DNA from: Colletotrichum lupini
Lineage: Eukaryota > Ascomycota > Sordariomycetes > Glomerellales > Glomerellaceae
Assembly (NCBI RefSeq): GCF_023278565.1
Contig: NC_064674.1
Coordinates: 186,001 to 250,000 of the forward strand
Length of the DNA stretch: 64,000 nucleotides
Direction of reading: 5' to 3'
The translations under genes were made by a program, and so were the position numbers. Below, one piece after another: positions 35,428 to 46,325 of this stretch. The notes under the pieces were generated by a model, which did no database searches, was not told where the DNA came from, and saw only the letters and a program-made list of their open reading frames with translations. How positions within the stretch are numbered: the first letter of the stretch is position 1; each line of letters starts with the position of its first letter.

Positions 35428-36891
35428 CTACTTAACGTTACTTAATTAACTATTCTCTAAAAACAGAATAATAATATCTTAATTAATTAACTACTTACTA
35501 TTTTAACTAGCTACCCTTATTAAAAAAGCGTATAAGAGAGCTAAGTAATAGCTAACTAAATTAATTATATATAAGTAGCGTAATTAATACCCCCTAAGTA
35601 TATACCCCTTTTATTAAACATAATAATTAGAGAATATAGTTAAAAAGGCTAGGTCTCCCTTTATATTGATAGTTTTTAATAAAGTCGCCGCTTTTATAAG
35701 TCCTAATAGAGCGTTATAAGCCCTAATAAAAGTACTAAGCTCTTAGTTATTAACCTTAAGGTCGCGCTATTTAACTAGTTAGTAAAGCGCTTTTTACCCT
35801 CTACTACTTAGGCCGATTACTTAATATACTTTAATAATATAGCTAATTAGCTTACTTTACTTATTTATATTTATAATAATATCCTTTTTAAAAAGAATGT
35901 TAAGTAATATATTAACCTTAACCTTATTTAAAAGCTATACTTTAAAAATAATAAAAAGACCTTACTTAAGTAGATCGAATAGTAACTAAAAATACGTATT
36001 ACTTAGTACTAATTAGAGTAAGTCCTAGCTTTTATTATTAACTAACTAAGTAATAATACTAAGCGCCTATATATAATAACCTATAAGAACCTTAACTTTA
36101 TATATATTATTATTATAAAGCTCTATATTATAAAAGAAGCCCTTACCTAAGCCTATACTAATAATACGGCTATAACTAAAAAACTAAAGTAGTTAGAAAA
36201 CGGCTCTTAGGCTAGCTCTATTTAAAATACCGCTACTTTTAGCGTACTAAAATAATAATTAATATATTTAGAGACGTAGGGTAGTTACGAAACTACTCTA
36301 GCCTCGTCCTATTTTATTACTTACGGATTTTAAAAAATACCTAACGTACTTATCTTTATAAATAATAATACTAACCTTAAGTTTAATTATTAACTCTAGC
36401 GTATTATAAAGCACTTAGAAAATACTAATTATAATATAAATAAGTACTACTTAGAGTATATTATTAATAAGATTAGAGGTAGTATTATGGAGTTTATATA
36501 CTTAATATTAACTTCTAATAAGATTACTATAGCTAAGTAGCTACTTTACGAGCTTAAGTTAGCTTATATTAGCCTAACTACTATAAATAACGCTAGTTAT
36601 AAACTAAACATATTTATAATTATACTTAAAGACATTTATTAAAAGCGCTTTATATTCGCTAAGCTTATATATATTAATAAGCTTCTAAAGTCTTAATAAA
36701 AGCGCCGTTTCTATAATAAGCTACTTATATATCTTCGTAACTAGGCTATATTAAAATACTTAAATAATACGGCTATTTTTTAAAAATATACTAAGTACGT
36801 CGCTTAGCTAATTAACGTAATATAGCCCCCTTTTATAAAAGACCGCCTAGTTAAAGCTTTTAACTAGGCCCGCTAGACCTCGGGTAAAAGT

Positions 36892-37042
36892 AATAAAAAT
36901 AATAAAAATAATAAAAATAATAAAAATAATAAAAATAATAAAAATAATAAAAATAATAAAAATAATAAAAATAATAAAAATAATAAAAATAATAAAAATA
37001 ATAAAAATAATAAAAATAATAAAAATAATAAAAATAATAAAA
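36892..37042 (+). repeat. 9-bp tandem repeat (AATAAAAAT) inside gag
   Basis: About 17 near-perfect copies, in frame with the Gag reading frame (repeating N-K-N). Located just before the zinc knuckle. Probably an expanded low-complexity, RNA-binding-type Gag segment later turned AT-rich by RIP. Confidence 0.9.
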
Positions 37043-40000
37043 GTACTAAAAGTACTAAATAGGACCGAGGTCGTACTTCTACCTATAAGACGATCCCCAA
37101 AGCCCTATATTAAAAGCTTAAAAATAGTAGCGCTTATTTCGTTTATAATAATACTAAATATATTTCTAAGGACTACCCTAAGAAGTTAAAAATTACTATA
37201 ATTATTATTAATACTATTATAGGCCTTATTAAAATAGAGTCGGGTTTAAAAAACTAAAACCCTTAGTAAAAGTAAACTCCTAGTTAAGGGATATATATAA
37301 AAAAAATAGAAAATTAGTAATTAATTTAGTAAACTTATAAGATCTTATAAAGGGCTAGCTTTTTAAAATAAAGCTTATATTAGTATTTAATAAATATAAA
37401 ATTTACTTAAGAGCCTTACTTAATACGGGAGCTAATAAGTATAAATTTATAAATAACTACGTAACCCCTTTATTATAGTAGTTCTGTATAGCCTTATTTT
37501 ATAAATTATAATACTTAATCCCTATTACTAAGTTTAATGGAGAGTAATTAAATAATACTAGCGTAATATAAATTATTAACTTATATATTAATTAATAAGT
37601 CTTTCTAAAAGTACTTCTCTTTTAGCTTAATACGGGCCGCTATAACTTAATTTTAGGATAAAAGTAGTTTAAGTATTATAAAGTAAACCTTAATATTTAT
37701 TATTAATAGCTAATATAACTTAAGGACTTACTATTATAAAAGACGCCCTCTATTATTATTAAGGATATCGAGGACCTATATACCCTAGAAATTATTAACG
37801 TATAATACTAAATCGACGCTAACTATTAATAAGACCTATTTAAAATAGATATAACCCGCTATAACTAAAAGCTTTAGTAATAGTAAGTAAAGGGTATACT
37901 AATTAGGATATTACTATGCTTACTAAAAATAATAGCTCGCTAAATATAGTAATTAAACGAGGCTAAGAATATAAAAAAAATAGAGCGCGCCCTTAATAGC
38001 ACTAATATTGCCCTTATAAAAAGGGCTAGGTAATAAAAACTATACTTAATAATAATATAAATAAATATTACTTTTATTAGTACTCCCGCTTTTAAAAAGA
38101 ACCTAAAGTAGAACGACGTTAAAGTAGGCTTTATATTACTTTATAAACTTAATTATATTATAAAAAATAAAAAGGAGGAGGTAGACCCCTTATTTAACGA
38201 CGATTAAGTTATTTATAACTTTATAATAATAAACCTACCGGAGTATTTATAGCCCTAGACTAACGTCTTTAGTAAAATAGTTAGTAATATATTAGTACTT
38301 TATAAGCTATATAACTATAAAATCGAGCTCCTAAATAATAATAAGGAGAAGCTAACTTATTACCCTTTATATAAGTAGTTAGTACTTAAGCTAAAGGCTA
38401 TAAGGGCCTATTTATTGAAGTACTTATAAAAAGGATTTATTAAACTAGGTAATACTCCTTTCGTATTATTAATACTATTTATAAAAAAGTATAATAATAG
38501 TCTACACTTTTATATTAACTTCTATAAGCTTAATAAAGTTATATAAAAAAACTACTACTTATTATTACTTATTAATAAGACCCTCGTATAGCTAAGTAAG
38601 GTAAAAGTATTTATTAAACTAAATATTAAATAGGCCTTTTACCGTATCCGCCTCGACTTAGTTTCTAAGGATTTAACGACGTTTAGAACCTGCTACGGGG
38701 TATATAAGTATAAAATAGTACCCTTTAGGCTTTATAACGGGCTTACTATATATTAGTAATATATAAACGAGATATTAATAAAGTATTTAAATAACTTTTA
38801 TATAGTATATATAAATAATATCCTAATCTTCTTTAATAACCCCTTTTAGTACTAAGAGTACGTTACTAAAATATTAAACTACTTATAAAGAGTAGGCTTA
38901 TAAGTAGATATTAAAAAATACGAATTTAGTATTATTTTTATAAAGTACCTAGGCTTTATAGTTTTAATAAAAGGTATATAGCTAGATAAGGAGAAAGTTT
39001 TTATAATTAGGGACTAAAAACTATTTATATTACTTAAGGGTATTTAGTTTTTCTTTAAGTTCTATAACTTTTATAAGAAATTTATAAAAGATTATAGCTA
39101 CTTAGCTAGGCCCCTTACGAAGCTAATAAGTAAGGGAGTTCTTTTTAATTTTAATACTAACTATAAAATAGCTTTTAAAATTATAAAACTAGTATTAATA
39201 TTAGTACTTATCCTCTATTACTTTAAGTTAGAGCTACTAACGTAATTAAAAACTAATACCTCTAACTTAGTATATATTAAAGCGTTATTATAATAATAAG
39301 AGGATAACGGGTTATAATACTTAGTAGCTTTTTATTTAAAAATAATAAGTAGTATAGAGCTTAATTACGCTATTTATAATAAAAGAATATTAATAATAGT
39401 ACTATACTTAAAGGAATAGCGCGCAGAGCTTATAAGCTATAAATATAAGTTTAACGTTATTATAAATTATTAACTACTATTATTCTTTATAACTAAGTAC
39501 TTATTTAACCTATAATAAGCTTATTAAGCTAGTATATTAGCAAACTTTAACTTTTAGATCTATTACTACTTAGGGAAGGAGAACGTACTAATTAACGCCC
39601 TATTATAAAAAATAGAGGATATTTATACTTAATAAGTACTAAAAGAGGCTAATAGGACCTAAGTCCTTTTATTACTAAGACTATTATTCCCTAATATTAT
39701 AATAGAGCTATAGACGTTATTAAGTACCGTAATTAGTTAACTATAGCTTATAATTAGCTCGCTCTTATTAAAAAACGAGCTCTAAGGGTACTTATTAATA
39801 AAGAAAATTTTAAAACTTAATAAAGACTTTATTATAATATCCCTTATATTAATACGAGTATTAATAACTAAAGGGTACGAGCGCTAATTTATTTAAAATA
39901 ATAAATTATTAATAATAAATAAGAAGCTCGTAATACCTAAAGAGGAGAACCTTGGTATTATAATTATCCGTAAGGTTTATAAATAAAAGCTCCTTACTTA

Positions 40001-41432
40001 CTTAGGGTATAATAAGGTTATAAAAATAATTAAATAATAATACTACTAGCCGGGCCTAATAGTAAATACTTATTAATACGTATAGAACTATTATACTTAT
40101 TACTAATTATAAAAGCCGTATAATAAGCCCCTGGGGGAGCTAAGGCTACTTTTAGTACCCGACTACTCGTAATAATATATTTTTATTAACTTTATAACTA
40201 TCCTTACTAATTAAAAAAGATTTAATAATATTTAAATAGTAATAGACTATTTAAATAAAAAAGTAATATTTATTCTTTATTATAAAACTATTATAATAAA
40301 AAATATAAATTAAATATTCTATAAACGGGTACTACTTATCTTTAGCTTATTAAAGATTATTATATCGGACCGAGGCCCTTAATTTATTTTTAACTTCTAA
40401 GGGGAGCTTTATAAGATTTACGAGGTTAAACTATAATTATTAATAGCTAATTACCCTTAAATAAATAACTAAATAGAAGTACTAAACTAGTATATCCTAT
40501 AGTAATTAAGACTACTAGTTAACTAATACTAAAATAACTAAAATAATATACTACCTATAATTAACTTTACTTATATTACTTAACTTAGTAAGATTATAGG
40601 GCTATTATTATATAAAATAGAATTCGGTTATTAACTACGGCTCTTTTTTAACTAGTCTAAACGAACTTATTAATTTAGCTTTATAAAAGAGAAGCTAAAT
40701 TATACTAACGTATAGCGTATAGCCTAGGGAATATACGAGGCCTAAGAGACTACTAGGGGTAATATAAAAGTTATTTAAGTATAATATAAGAAGTATACTA
40801 ACTATTACTAATACCCGGACGACTTAAAGCTAAGAGACCGGGTCTTTATTAATACTTCGTATTAAAAATCCGCTAATATAAATAAGCTATAATAGCTATA
40901 AGCCGGGTTATAACTTATTATTAATACTAAATAAGGGGGTATATAAATTATAAAACTATTAGTAAGTAGCTAGGTATACTTAGTTTTTTACTTAAATAAG
41001 CTAAAAAAGGCTGCTAACGACTTATTACCTAGGTAGAACTAAGACCTATTATTATTAATTATTAATAATAATAATAAACTAGAGTACGAGGTCTTAGAGG
41101 TTATTAAATTACGTTTATATAAGGGAAAATTATAATACTAAGTAGATTAAAAGGGGTATAATACGGATCTAATTTAGTATAATATAAAGAGTTTTAAATA
41201 TACGCTAGTAGCGCTCTAAGTATTTTATTATTAATACTTAATTACTAAGGGCCCGCTATAGAACTTAGATATATAAATAGAAGCTACTATAATTAGTAAT
41301 TTACTATTACTAAGGGATAATAATAATATAATAATAGTAATTATAGCTATAAATTTATTAAAATAAGGGGTAATTTAGAGGTTTATTTTTTAATACTATA
41401 AATAGCGCCCTTTAATATAAAGGGGGGGGTAA

Positions 41433-41655
41433 TATTATAATAATAAGTACTAAGGCCTTATAGGCCCTATAGCTTAGCTTTAAGCTACGAGGCTAAGCTC
41501 TTAGTAGTTACGTAACGAGCTAGACCGCTAGGCCCAAAGGGCTAGCCTACTAGCTTCTACTTACTATTCTGTTTTTTCCCTCTTTATGTTAAGTCTTTAG
41601 TTAATTAGGTTAATATAGTAGCGTTCCGACCTGCCTCGAGTTCCCTTTCGTGACA
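41433..41655 (+). repeat. 3' LTR of the gypsy element
   Basis: 223 bp, beginning TATTATAA, the RIPed TGTCACGG, and ending in intact CGTGACA. The inner part is RIPed and the outer end preserved, the mirror image of the 5' LTR. Confidence 0.9.
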
Positions 41656-41716
41656 CAGGTCGTATACCCAAAAAGCGAGAGGCGACCGTTCGAGTCTCCG
41701 TATAGGTAGGGTTTTT

Positions 41717-41816
41717 CTAACTAGTCTACTACCTTCGGGGCTGAGGCACAGTACAAACGCCCATTTCTGACTAGTCTACTACCTTCGGGGCTAAGGCGCA
41801 GTATAGACGCCCATTG
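41717..41816 (+). repeat. 50-bp tandem duplication in the miniature element
   Basis: Two units (41717-41766, 41767-41816), each with CTANCTAGTCTACTACCTTC-type start and CGCCCATT end, differing by a few transitions. Present only in the right internal part of the 61-bp-repeat element. Confidence 0.85.
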
Positions 41817-41848
41817 CACGGATGATAGCTCTAGGCGTCTAGGGGGTG

Positions 41849-41909
41849 TGTCACGAGATATGGATGTGGTTAATACTGCCCACATTGAGTGGGCCCGCTT
41901 TTTGTGACA
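41849..41909 (+). repeat. Right 61-bp terminal direct repeat of the miniature element
   Basis: Matches 35083-35143 with one base difference, preceded by the purine tract AGGGGGTG and followed by the AATAC target duplication. Confidence 0.85.
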
Positions 41910-41914
41910 AATAC

Positions 41915-42786
41915 CTACTAAGTTCCTTCATAGTGGACAGTTCGTGAACGGCCCCATCAATGATCTCCGCCACGCAAGGACAAGGTGGTTGCGGGGATAT
42001 CCTACCCGCTACTAAAAGTCGTTTCGGTCGCCTTGAGCAAGATAATAGATGTGCAAGTGTCGCTGAAACCAGAGACATGTGAGTTGAGGATACGCGTTAT
42101 GACAGAAATCTTTCATTTACAATAGACCCGAGTAGTGCGATGCCAATCCGCCTTTGTCTTCAACCACGCCGCCCCCTCTTCCCTACGTCGTAATTGCGAC
42201 TCTCGGAAAAGACGGTGAAAGACGCTCGAATCTTTACCGTTTTGGTATCAGCTACAACGAACATTTCACAACAGCAGTTTCAAAAGCAGCATCAACGTGC
42301 TTGATAGCAACGTGCTTCACGGCAGCAATGCTGCTGTTGAATTTCCAGTTCAGCCACGACTCCTCATACGAAAGCAGCACATTTGACAGAGACGAAAGAC
42401 AGAAGTCAAAGCCTCCTGCTGTCTCTTCGGACAGACGCCAGGCCTGGGCACCTGTGGTCAGAATCGCCTAGGCAGAGGTTCAGCCGCTCCTGCGTGCGAA
42501 ACCTACCAAGTCACCATCACATGTAAGAAGCAGTTCACCAACTATCTATACTTCTGTAGAGAACTGCTACTGATTTCACATATCCACTGATTGCTGCGAC
42601 GCCGTAAAGTTGATGAACTTGCAAGTGACCAGGAGACCAAGCGCGTTGATGTAGTCTCACACGGCGATTGTATCCACGTCGTCTAAGACATTCCCGCAAG
42701 ACTCAAGCTGGCGACGTACGCGATAAACGGCTCAGGCCACGGAACCTACCAGGGATACGACAGCATTAACTTCTAGAAGTTTCACT
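41915..42786. other. No gene recognised
   Basis: Frames such as 42154-42471 (plus) show no recognisable motif. Mixed composition, no repeats of the families listed. Confidence 0.45.
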
Positions 42787-42982
42787 GTTGGAATATTTAG
42801 GGCAGAAGAGGAAGTCAGAGGGTGTTCGGACCGTTGCAAACGAACCCTTCACCCACTTACACCTAACGAAGGATTAGTGGGCTCTGCAACTTCTTCCTCC
42901 CATATGTATACTCAATTCAATACCATGATTATTGAGCTTCGTATCGGCCGCAAGGCCTTCCTTGCTGATGTGTATACCAACA
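42787..42982 (+). repeat. TGTTGG TIR element, copy 10
   Basis: 196 bp, both termini complete: TGTTGGAATATTTAGGGCAG to GATGTGTATACCAACA. Shares the CCGTTGCAAACG, CACCTAACGAAGGAT and CGGCCGCAAGGCCTTCC blocks with other copies. Confidence 0.75.
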
Positions 42983-44367
42983 CTTGCTATTGCGGTCAAG
43001 ACGCACCGCTCGCACTAGGTAGCCAGGTGTCAATGACTCAATGGATAGCAGCATGAAGGCGTTTGGACCGGCAAAGACATGTCCGCTGAGTAACACTGCC
43101 ATCACTTCATCCTCTCTAGGTCACGGATTGTAATGCTACTGAGTACATCCGCTGCCTGGGCATCGGCTAGGCCATCTTCGTCAATCACATGCAATAACCC
43201 GTGCCCTACGCAGAGTTCAACATGCTGAACAAATCAGAACGCACCATTGCCGCAGGGTGGCTTCTTTCAGCCCAGACTGCCCATGAACAAGCAGAAGTAA
43301 ACGCCAGGCAAGATCTGACCACGAGCGAGGCCAACCCGCCTTCGGAGACGAGCACCACGGCAGACAAGAGCTCGTCAAGACAGGACATCATATTGGGCCC
43401 CGAGTGTGAGCTTTTCTCTTTGAAGAGTGGGAAAGGTTTCACTAGAGGCCTCATAACTAAAAAAGATTGGTGCACATCATCAGAAGTACAAGATAGTCTG
43501 ATCTGTGCGTATCGTCGGACGAGTAACGAGTAGCCTGCTTCCGCTGGGGTGGAGAGGGCAGACGCTACGCAACTGCTTCAAAGGCCCAAGATCTGCTCCA
43601 AAATCTCCACAGAAGCGAAATAAGCTTGATAGTCACGCTCGAGGCCACGATTAGTATCGCCATCAGCGACGAATCGATTCCCGACGCTGCTGTTAGTAAA
43701 TATTTATAGCTTTGGTACCACGGCTAAAGGAGTTGGATTTTGGAAACCATTCTAGTGCCATCTTACCAGATAGAACTTGGCGTTGATGGTGTTGTGAGTC
43801 TATACGGCTTGGCTTATTTAAACATACATATTAATACAGCTTGAAAGTGATATTATGGTATTTACGGTCGAGCCGAGGTCTTTGTTGAGGTGCTGGCCCT
43901 GTAGTGTCTTTGAGTCTTTGTGGTTCTCTCAACCAAAAGTAGGAGGACAATTAGGCCCTCTTATCTGCTGAGTCTCGTGTTCTGACTCTTGTCGCAGCAA
44001 ATTATTGGAGTCGAGTTCGAATGAACGCTGCGATAATGAGGGGACTGGAGCGGCACGTCATCGTGTTTTTCTTATGTCTCTTACGGTGTCAGACTTTTCT
44101 TTTCCACGCCAGTAATACCGATGTTCTCTGCACACAGTCTTTCATACTTCACAAGATTTGCGCTGCTGCGACTCTGTCGCCCACGGGAACACCCTTCCGA
44201 GCAAGCGTACGGCCAGGCTGGTCAAAAGAGAAAACCTCGCTGAAGCTTCGGTCTACCCAGAAGATTTGGCGCTGACGACAGAGGCTCCAAACGTCAATTA
44301 CATTCCGGCATGCAGCCAGAGAAAACGTGCGTCTCTATTGCGATACGTCAAGAGCAGGTAAGGATTC
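42983..44367. other. No gene recognised
   Basis: The longest frame, 43201-43533 plus (110 codons), is polar, S/T-rich and unrecognised. An 89-codon minus frame overlaps it. Nothing supportable. Confidence 0.45.
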
Positions 44368-44566
44368 TATTGGAATGTCGACCGCAGAAAAGGTAGGCTA
44401 GGCTGTGCCGACGGACCTTTCCACCTGCTAACGCGTCTCCTAACACTGATCAGTGGTCGAATTAGGCAACTCTTTTCATCACGGGGCAGCTTGGGCATGA
44501 CCGATAGAAAGAGCAGTCTCGATCGGCCGGGCCAGCTATTACGAGACATTGACTTTATTCCGTCTG
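44368..44566 (+). repeat. TGTTGG TIR element, copy 11 (degenerate)
   Basis: Begins TATTGGAATGTCGACCGCAG with AAAAGG following, has the GACGGACCTTTCCACC block and ends with a degenerate CATTGACTTTATTCC terminus. Confidence 0.5.
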
Positions 44567-44619
44567 TTCAACTGGCGATACACGACCCATTTTGACCTAT
44601 CTCAATCTCTCCTCCGTCA

Positions 44620-45690
44620 TCGCTGACCGACTGCCAGTCTCAGGCCGCCGAGAGAGCGTCCCATCACACAGACCTCTTTCAGCCAGCTCACCGGAGGAGT
44701 CGCTCCGACAGGTGCCTCAGTCGTCAGACCGCTAAACGCTGAGAAGACGGTGTTCCAATACACCCACAAGACCAGTTCCTTCCACCAGAAGTCCTCTGCG
44801 GAAAGGCTTCCTTCGGCAAGTTGTTTTTCTGCCAGAATTGTTCCCTGTGGAAAGAGCTCCCTCCGCGAGTTCCTGAGACTTTTGACCGTTAATCGTTTCA
44901 CCGTTGGAGGATGGGCGTTGGACGTTGGGTCATTGGACCGTTGAGAAAATGGCAGTCTGCCCTACGACCTCATTCCGCCAGAAGTCCACCGCGGCGAAGT
45001 CATCTCAACAACTCCTTCTCTAGCGGTCCCTTTAGGCTTCCTTCTGCTAGAATCCGACGTCGCTACGGAAGGGCCACATCAACGAGCTTCTTCCTGCCAG
45101 AATCTCTCGTGAAAAGACCTTAGTCGACAAGCCCTCAGCCGCCAGATCAACCGCCAGACCACTGGCCGCTGAGAGACAGTGCTCCAGAAGTGTTGGGATA
45201 TTCACGGCATAAGAGGGATTTGGAATGTGACCGGGCCGTTTCAAACAGCCCTCCTGCCTCCTTCGACCTCCCTGCGCGAGAGTCTCGCCGCGAGAAGGCT
45301 CGCTTCAACAAGTCTTCTTTCCACTAGATATCCGCCGTAGAAGGATCACTTCGACAGGACCTCCTTGAGCGGCCGTCACGCTGAATTGCTACTCCTGATC
45401 GCCGCGGAAGAAATCCATCTTGGCCACCTTCTGCTGCCAAGGGTCAACCTAGCCGCGGAAGGTTTCCTTCACCAAGCTTTCTTTCTCCCAGAACTCCTTG
45501 CGGAAAGAGCTCCTTTGACAAGCGCCCCGCAACCAGCCGCTGGTTCAGACCGCTGGTACAGGGCTTCCGCGAACCCCTACCTCGATTCCTTCATCCAGAA
45601 GCTCGCTACGGAAGTATCTCACCCTTCTACACCACCGCTGAAACCCAACAGCTTACGACTATCAGAATTCCCAACTTCCACCAAGTCTCT
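44620..45690 (+). repeat. Degenerate repeat array A (CTTCCGCCAGAA...GCGGAAG units)
   Basis: At least nine loose units of about 50-60 bp built around CTTCC-CCAGAA, then GCGGAAG and CTTCG-CAAG; each core can form a short CTTCCGC/GCGGAAG hairpin. A second motif, CGCTGAGA-GAC-GTG-TCCA, recurs at about 44740 and 45163. A start of a TGTTGG element (TGTTGGGATATTCACGGCA) lies inside at 45191. The same array occurs inverted at 63180-63620. Open frames across it are repeat-driven and have no domain. Confidence 0.65.
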
Positions 45691-45957
45691 GCTAGGGTAG
45701 CCCTTCGTTTCGATAAAGTCTCTGTTGACAGTGCGCATCCCCCGTTTTCTGCGAAATTTGCGGCAAGCCTACTCCGTACATCCCTCCATTTTTCCTCACC
45801 CTTTTTGCTTCTTCGTCAATAGAACTACAGGTCCGATAAGTAAGACCAAGTAGCTTGACAAAGGGAAAAGTGCCGGGGGTTTCCATCAGTACGGCAAGTT
45901 GCCGAGAATTTTCCCTCTGCACGATTGATTGAGATATCACCACAAGTTCAGCAAAAA

Positions 45958-46076
45958 ACATACAACACCAGGTGTTCGCTGGTCGTCACCGACCCAATTA
46001 CTAATCCGGCCCTCATTGGCTTATCTATGGGAGAGCGGACGGGATCCCGAGTTTTCCAATGGGTATGGTCGTATGT
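45958..46076 (-). rRNA. 5S ribosomal RNA, second copy
   Basis: 119 nt on the minus strand, identical to the 23.3 kb copy except for three transitions, two of them in the central GGGTCGG upstream region. A run of six T directly follows on the minus strand as Pol III terminator. It lies between two repeat arrays. It may be functional or an ageing copy. Confidence 0.92.
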
Positions 46077-46139
46077 GGTCATCGAAGAAGGTAGGATAGA
46101 CTAAGATGACATCTCTGTGTTGACGCACATTCATCGAGC

Positions 46140-46325
46140 CACTTTCACCTACTACAGCCATCTCAATGGCCCTTCAGCACTGCCTTCAGTCAACTCCACC
46201 TCCAGTCAGTTCGATGGCAACCCCTCTGACCACATCCACGACGAGTGACCTCCTTTAGCCGCCTCGACGGCACTTCCTCTAGCTGTCAATGACCACAAGA
46301 CTGCCCTGCTGACGTGTATACCAGC
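46140..46325 (+). repeat. Repeat array B (inverted relative to 62.6 kb) plus a TIR-element terminus
   Basis: 46140-46270 contains loose units of the type TCAGTTCGATGGCAACCCCT / CCGCCTCGACGGCACTTCCT, the inverse of the units at 62600-62950. It is followed at about 46288-46324 by a TGTTGG-family right end (GCCCTGCTGACGTGTATACC). Confidence 0.55.

Larger units (their letters stand above)
35205..41655 (+). mobile_element. Complete RIP-mutated Ty3/gypsy chromovirus
   Basis: A 6451-bp element with 223-bp LTRs, inserted in the miniature element; ACAGGT occurs at both junctions (35200-35205 and 41655-41660), giving a 4-5 bp target duplication. On the plus strand, allowing for RIP transitions, the order is as follows. 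Gag has an in-frame NKN repeat (36892-37042) and a CCHC knuckle (about 37135-37185). A protease box LNTGAN (D changed to N) lies near 37416-37435. RT has VYINNILIF at 38805-38831 where YVDD is expected. RNase H lies near 39230. The integrase CC pair lies near 40075-40130. A C-terminal chromodomain-like block lies at about 41080-41220. A polypurine tract (41421-41429) precedes the 3' LTR. The chromodomain marks it as a chromovirus. Stops throughout: inactive. Confidence 0.9.
35083..41909 (+). mobile_element. Miniature terminal-repeat retroelement (TRIM-like), interrupted by a gypsy element
   Basis: Outer unit of a nested insertion. Two 61-bp direct repeats (35083-35143 and 41849-41909, one difference) begin TGTCAC and end GTGACA. 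The unit they bound is flanked by a 5-bp duplication AATAC (35078-35082 and 41910-41914). One base after the left repeat is a primer-binding-like site (35145-35157). A purine tract AGGGGGTG abuts the right repeat. Without the inner element (35205-41655) the whole unit is only about 370 bp with no coding capacity, which fits a terminal-repeat retrotransposon in miniature dependent on another element's enzymes. Its own sequence is not RIPed. The interior also holds A-box- and B-box-like blocks split by the inner insertion, and a 50-bp tandem duplication. Confidence 0.75.

Noticed and set aside
44620..45690. Regularly spaced hairpin units resembling a CRISPR array
   Set aside because: Units are degenerate, spacing is irregular, there are no unique equal-length spacers, and the host is a fungus.
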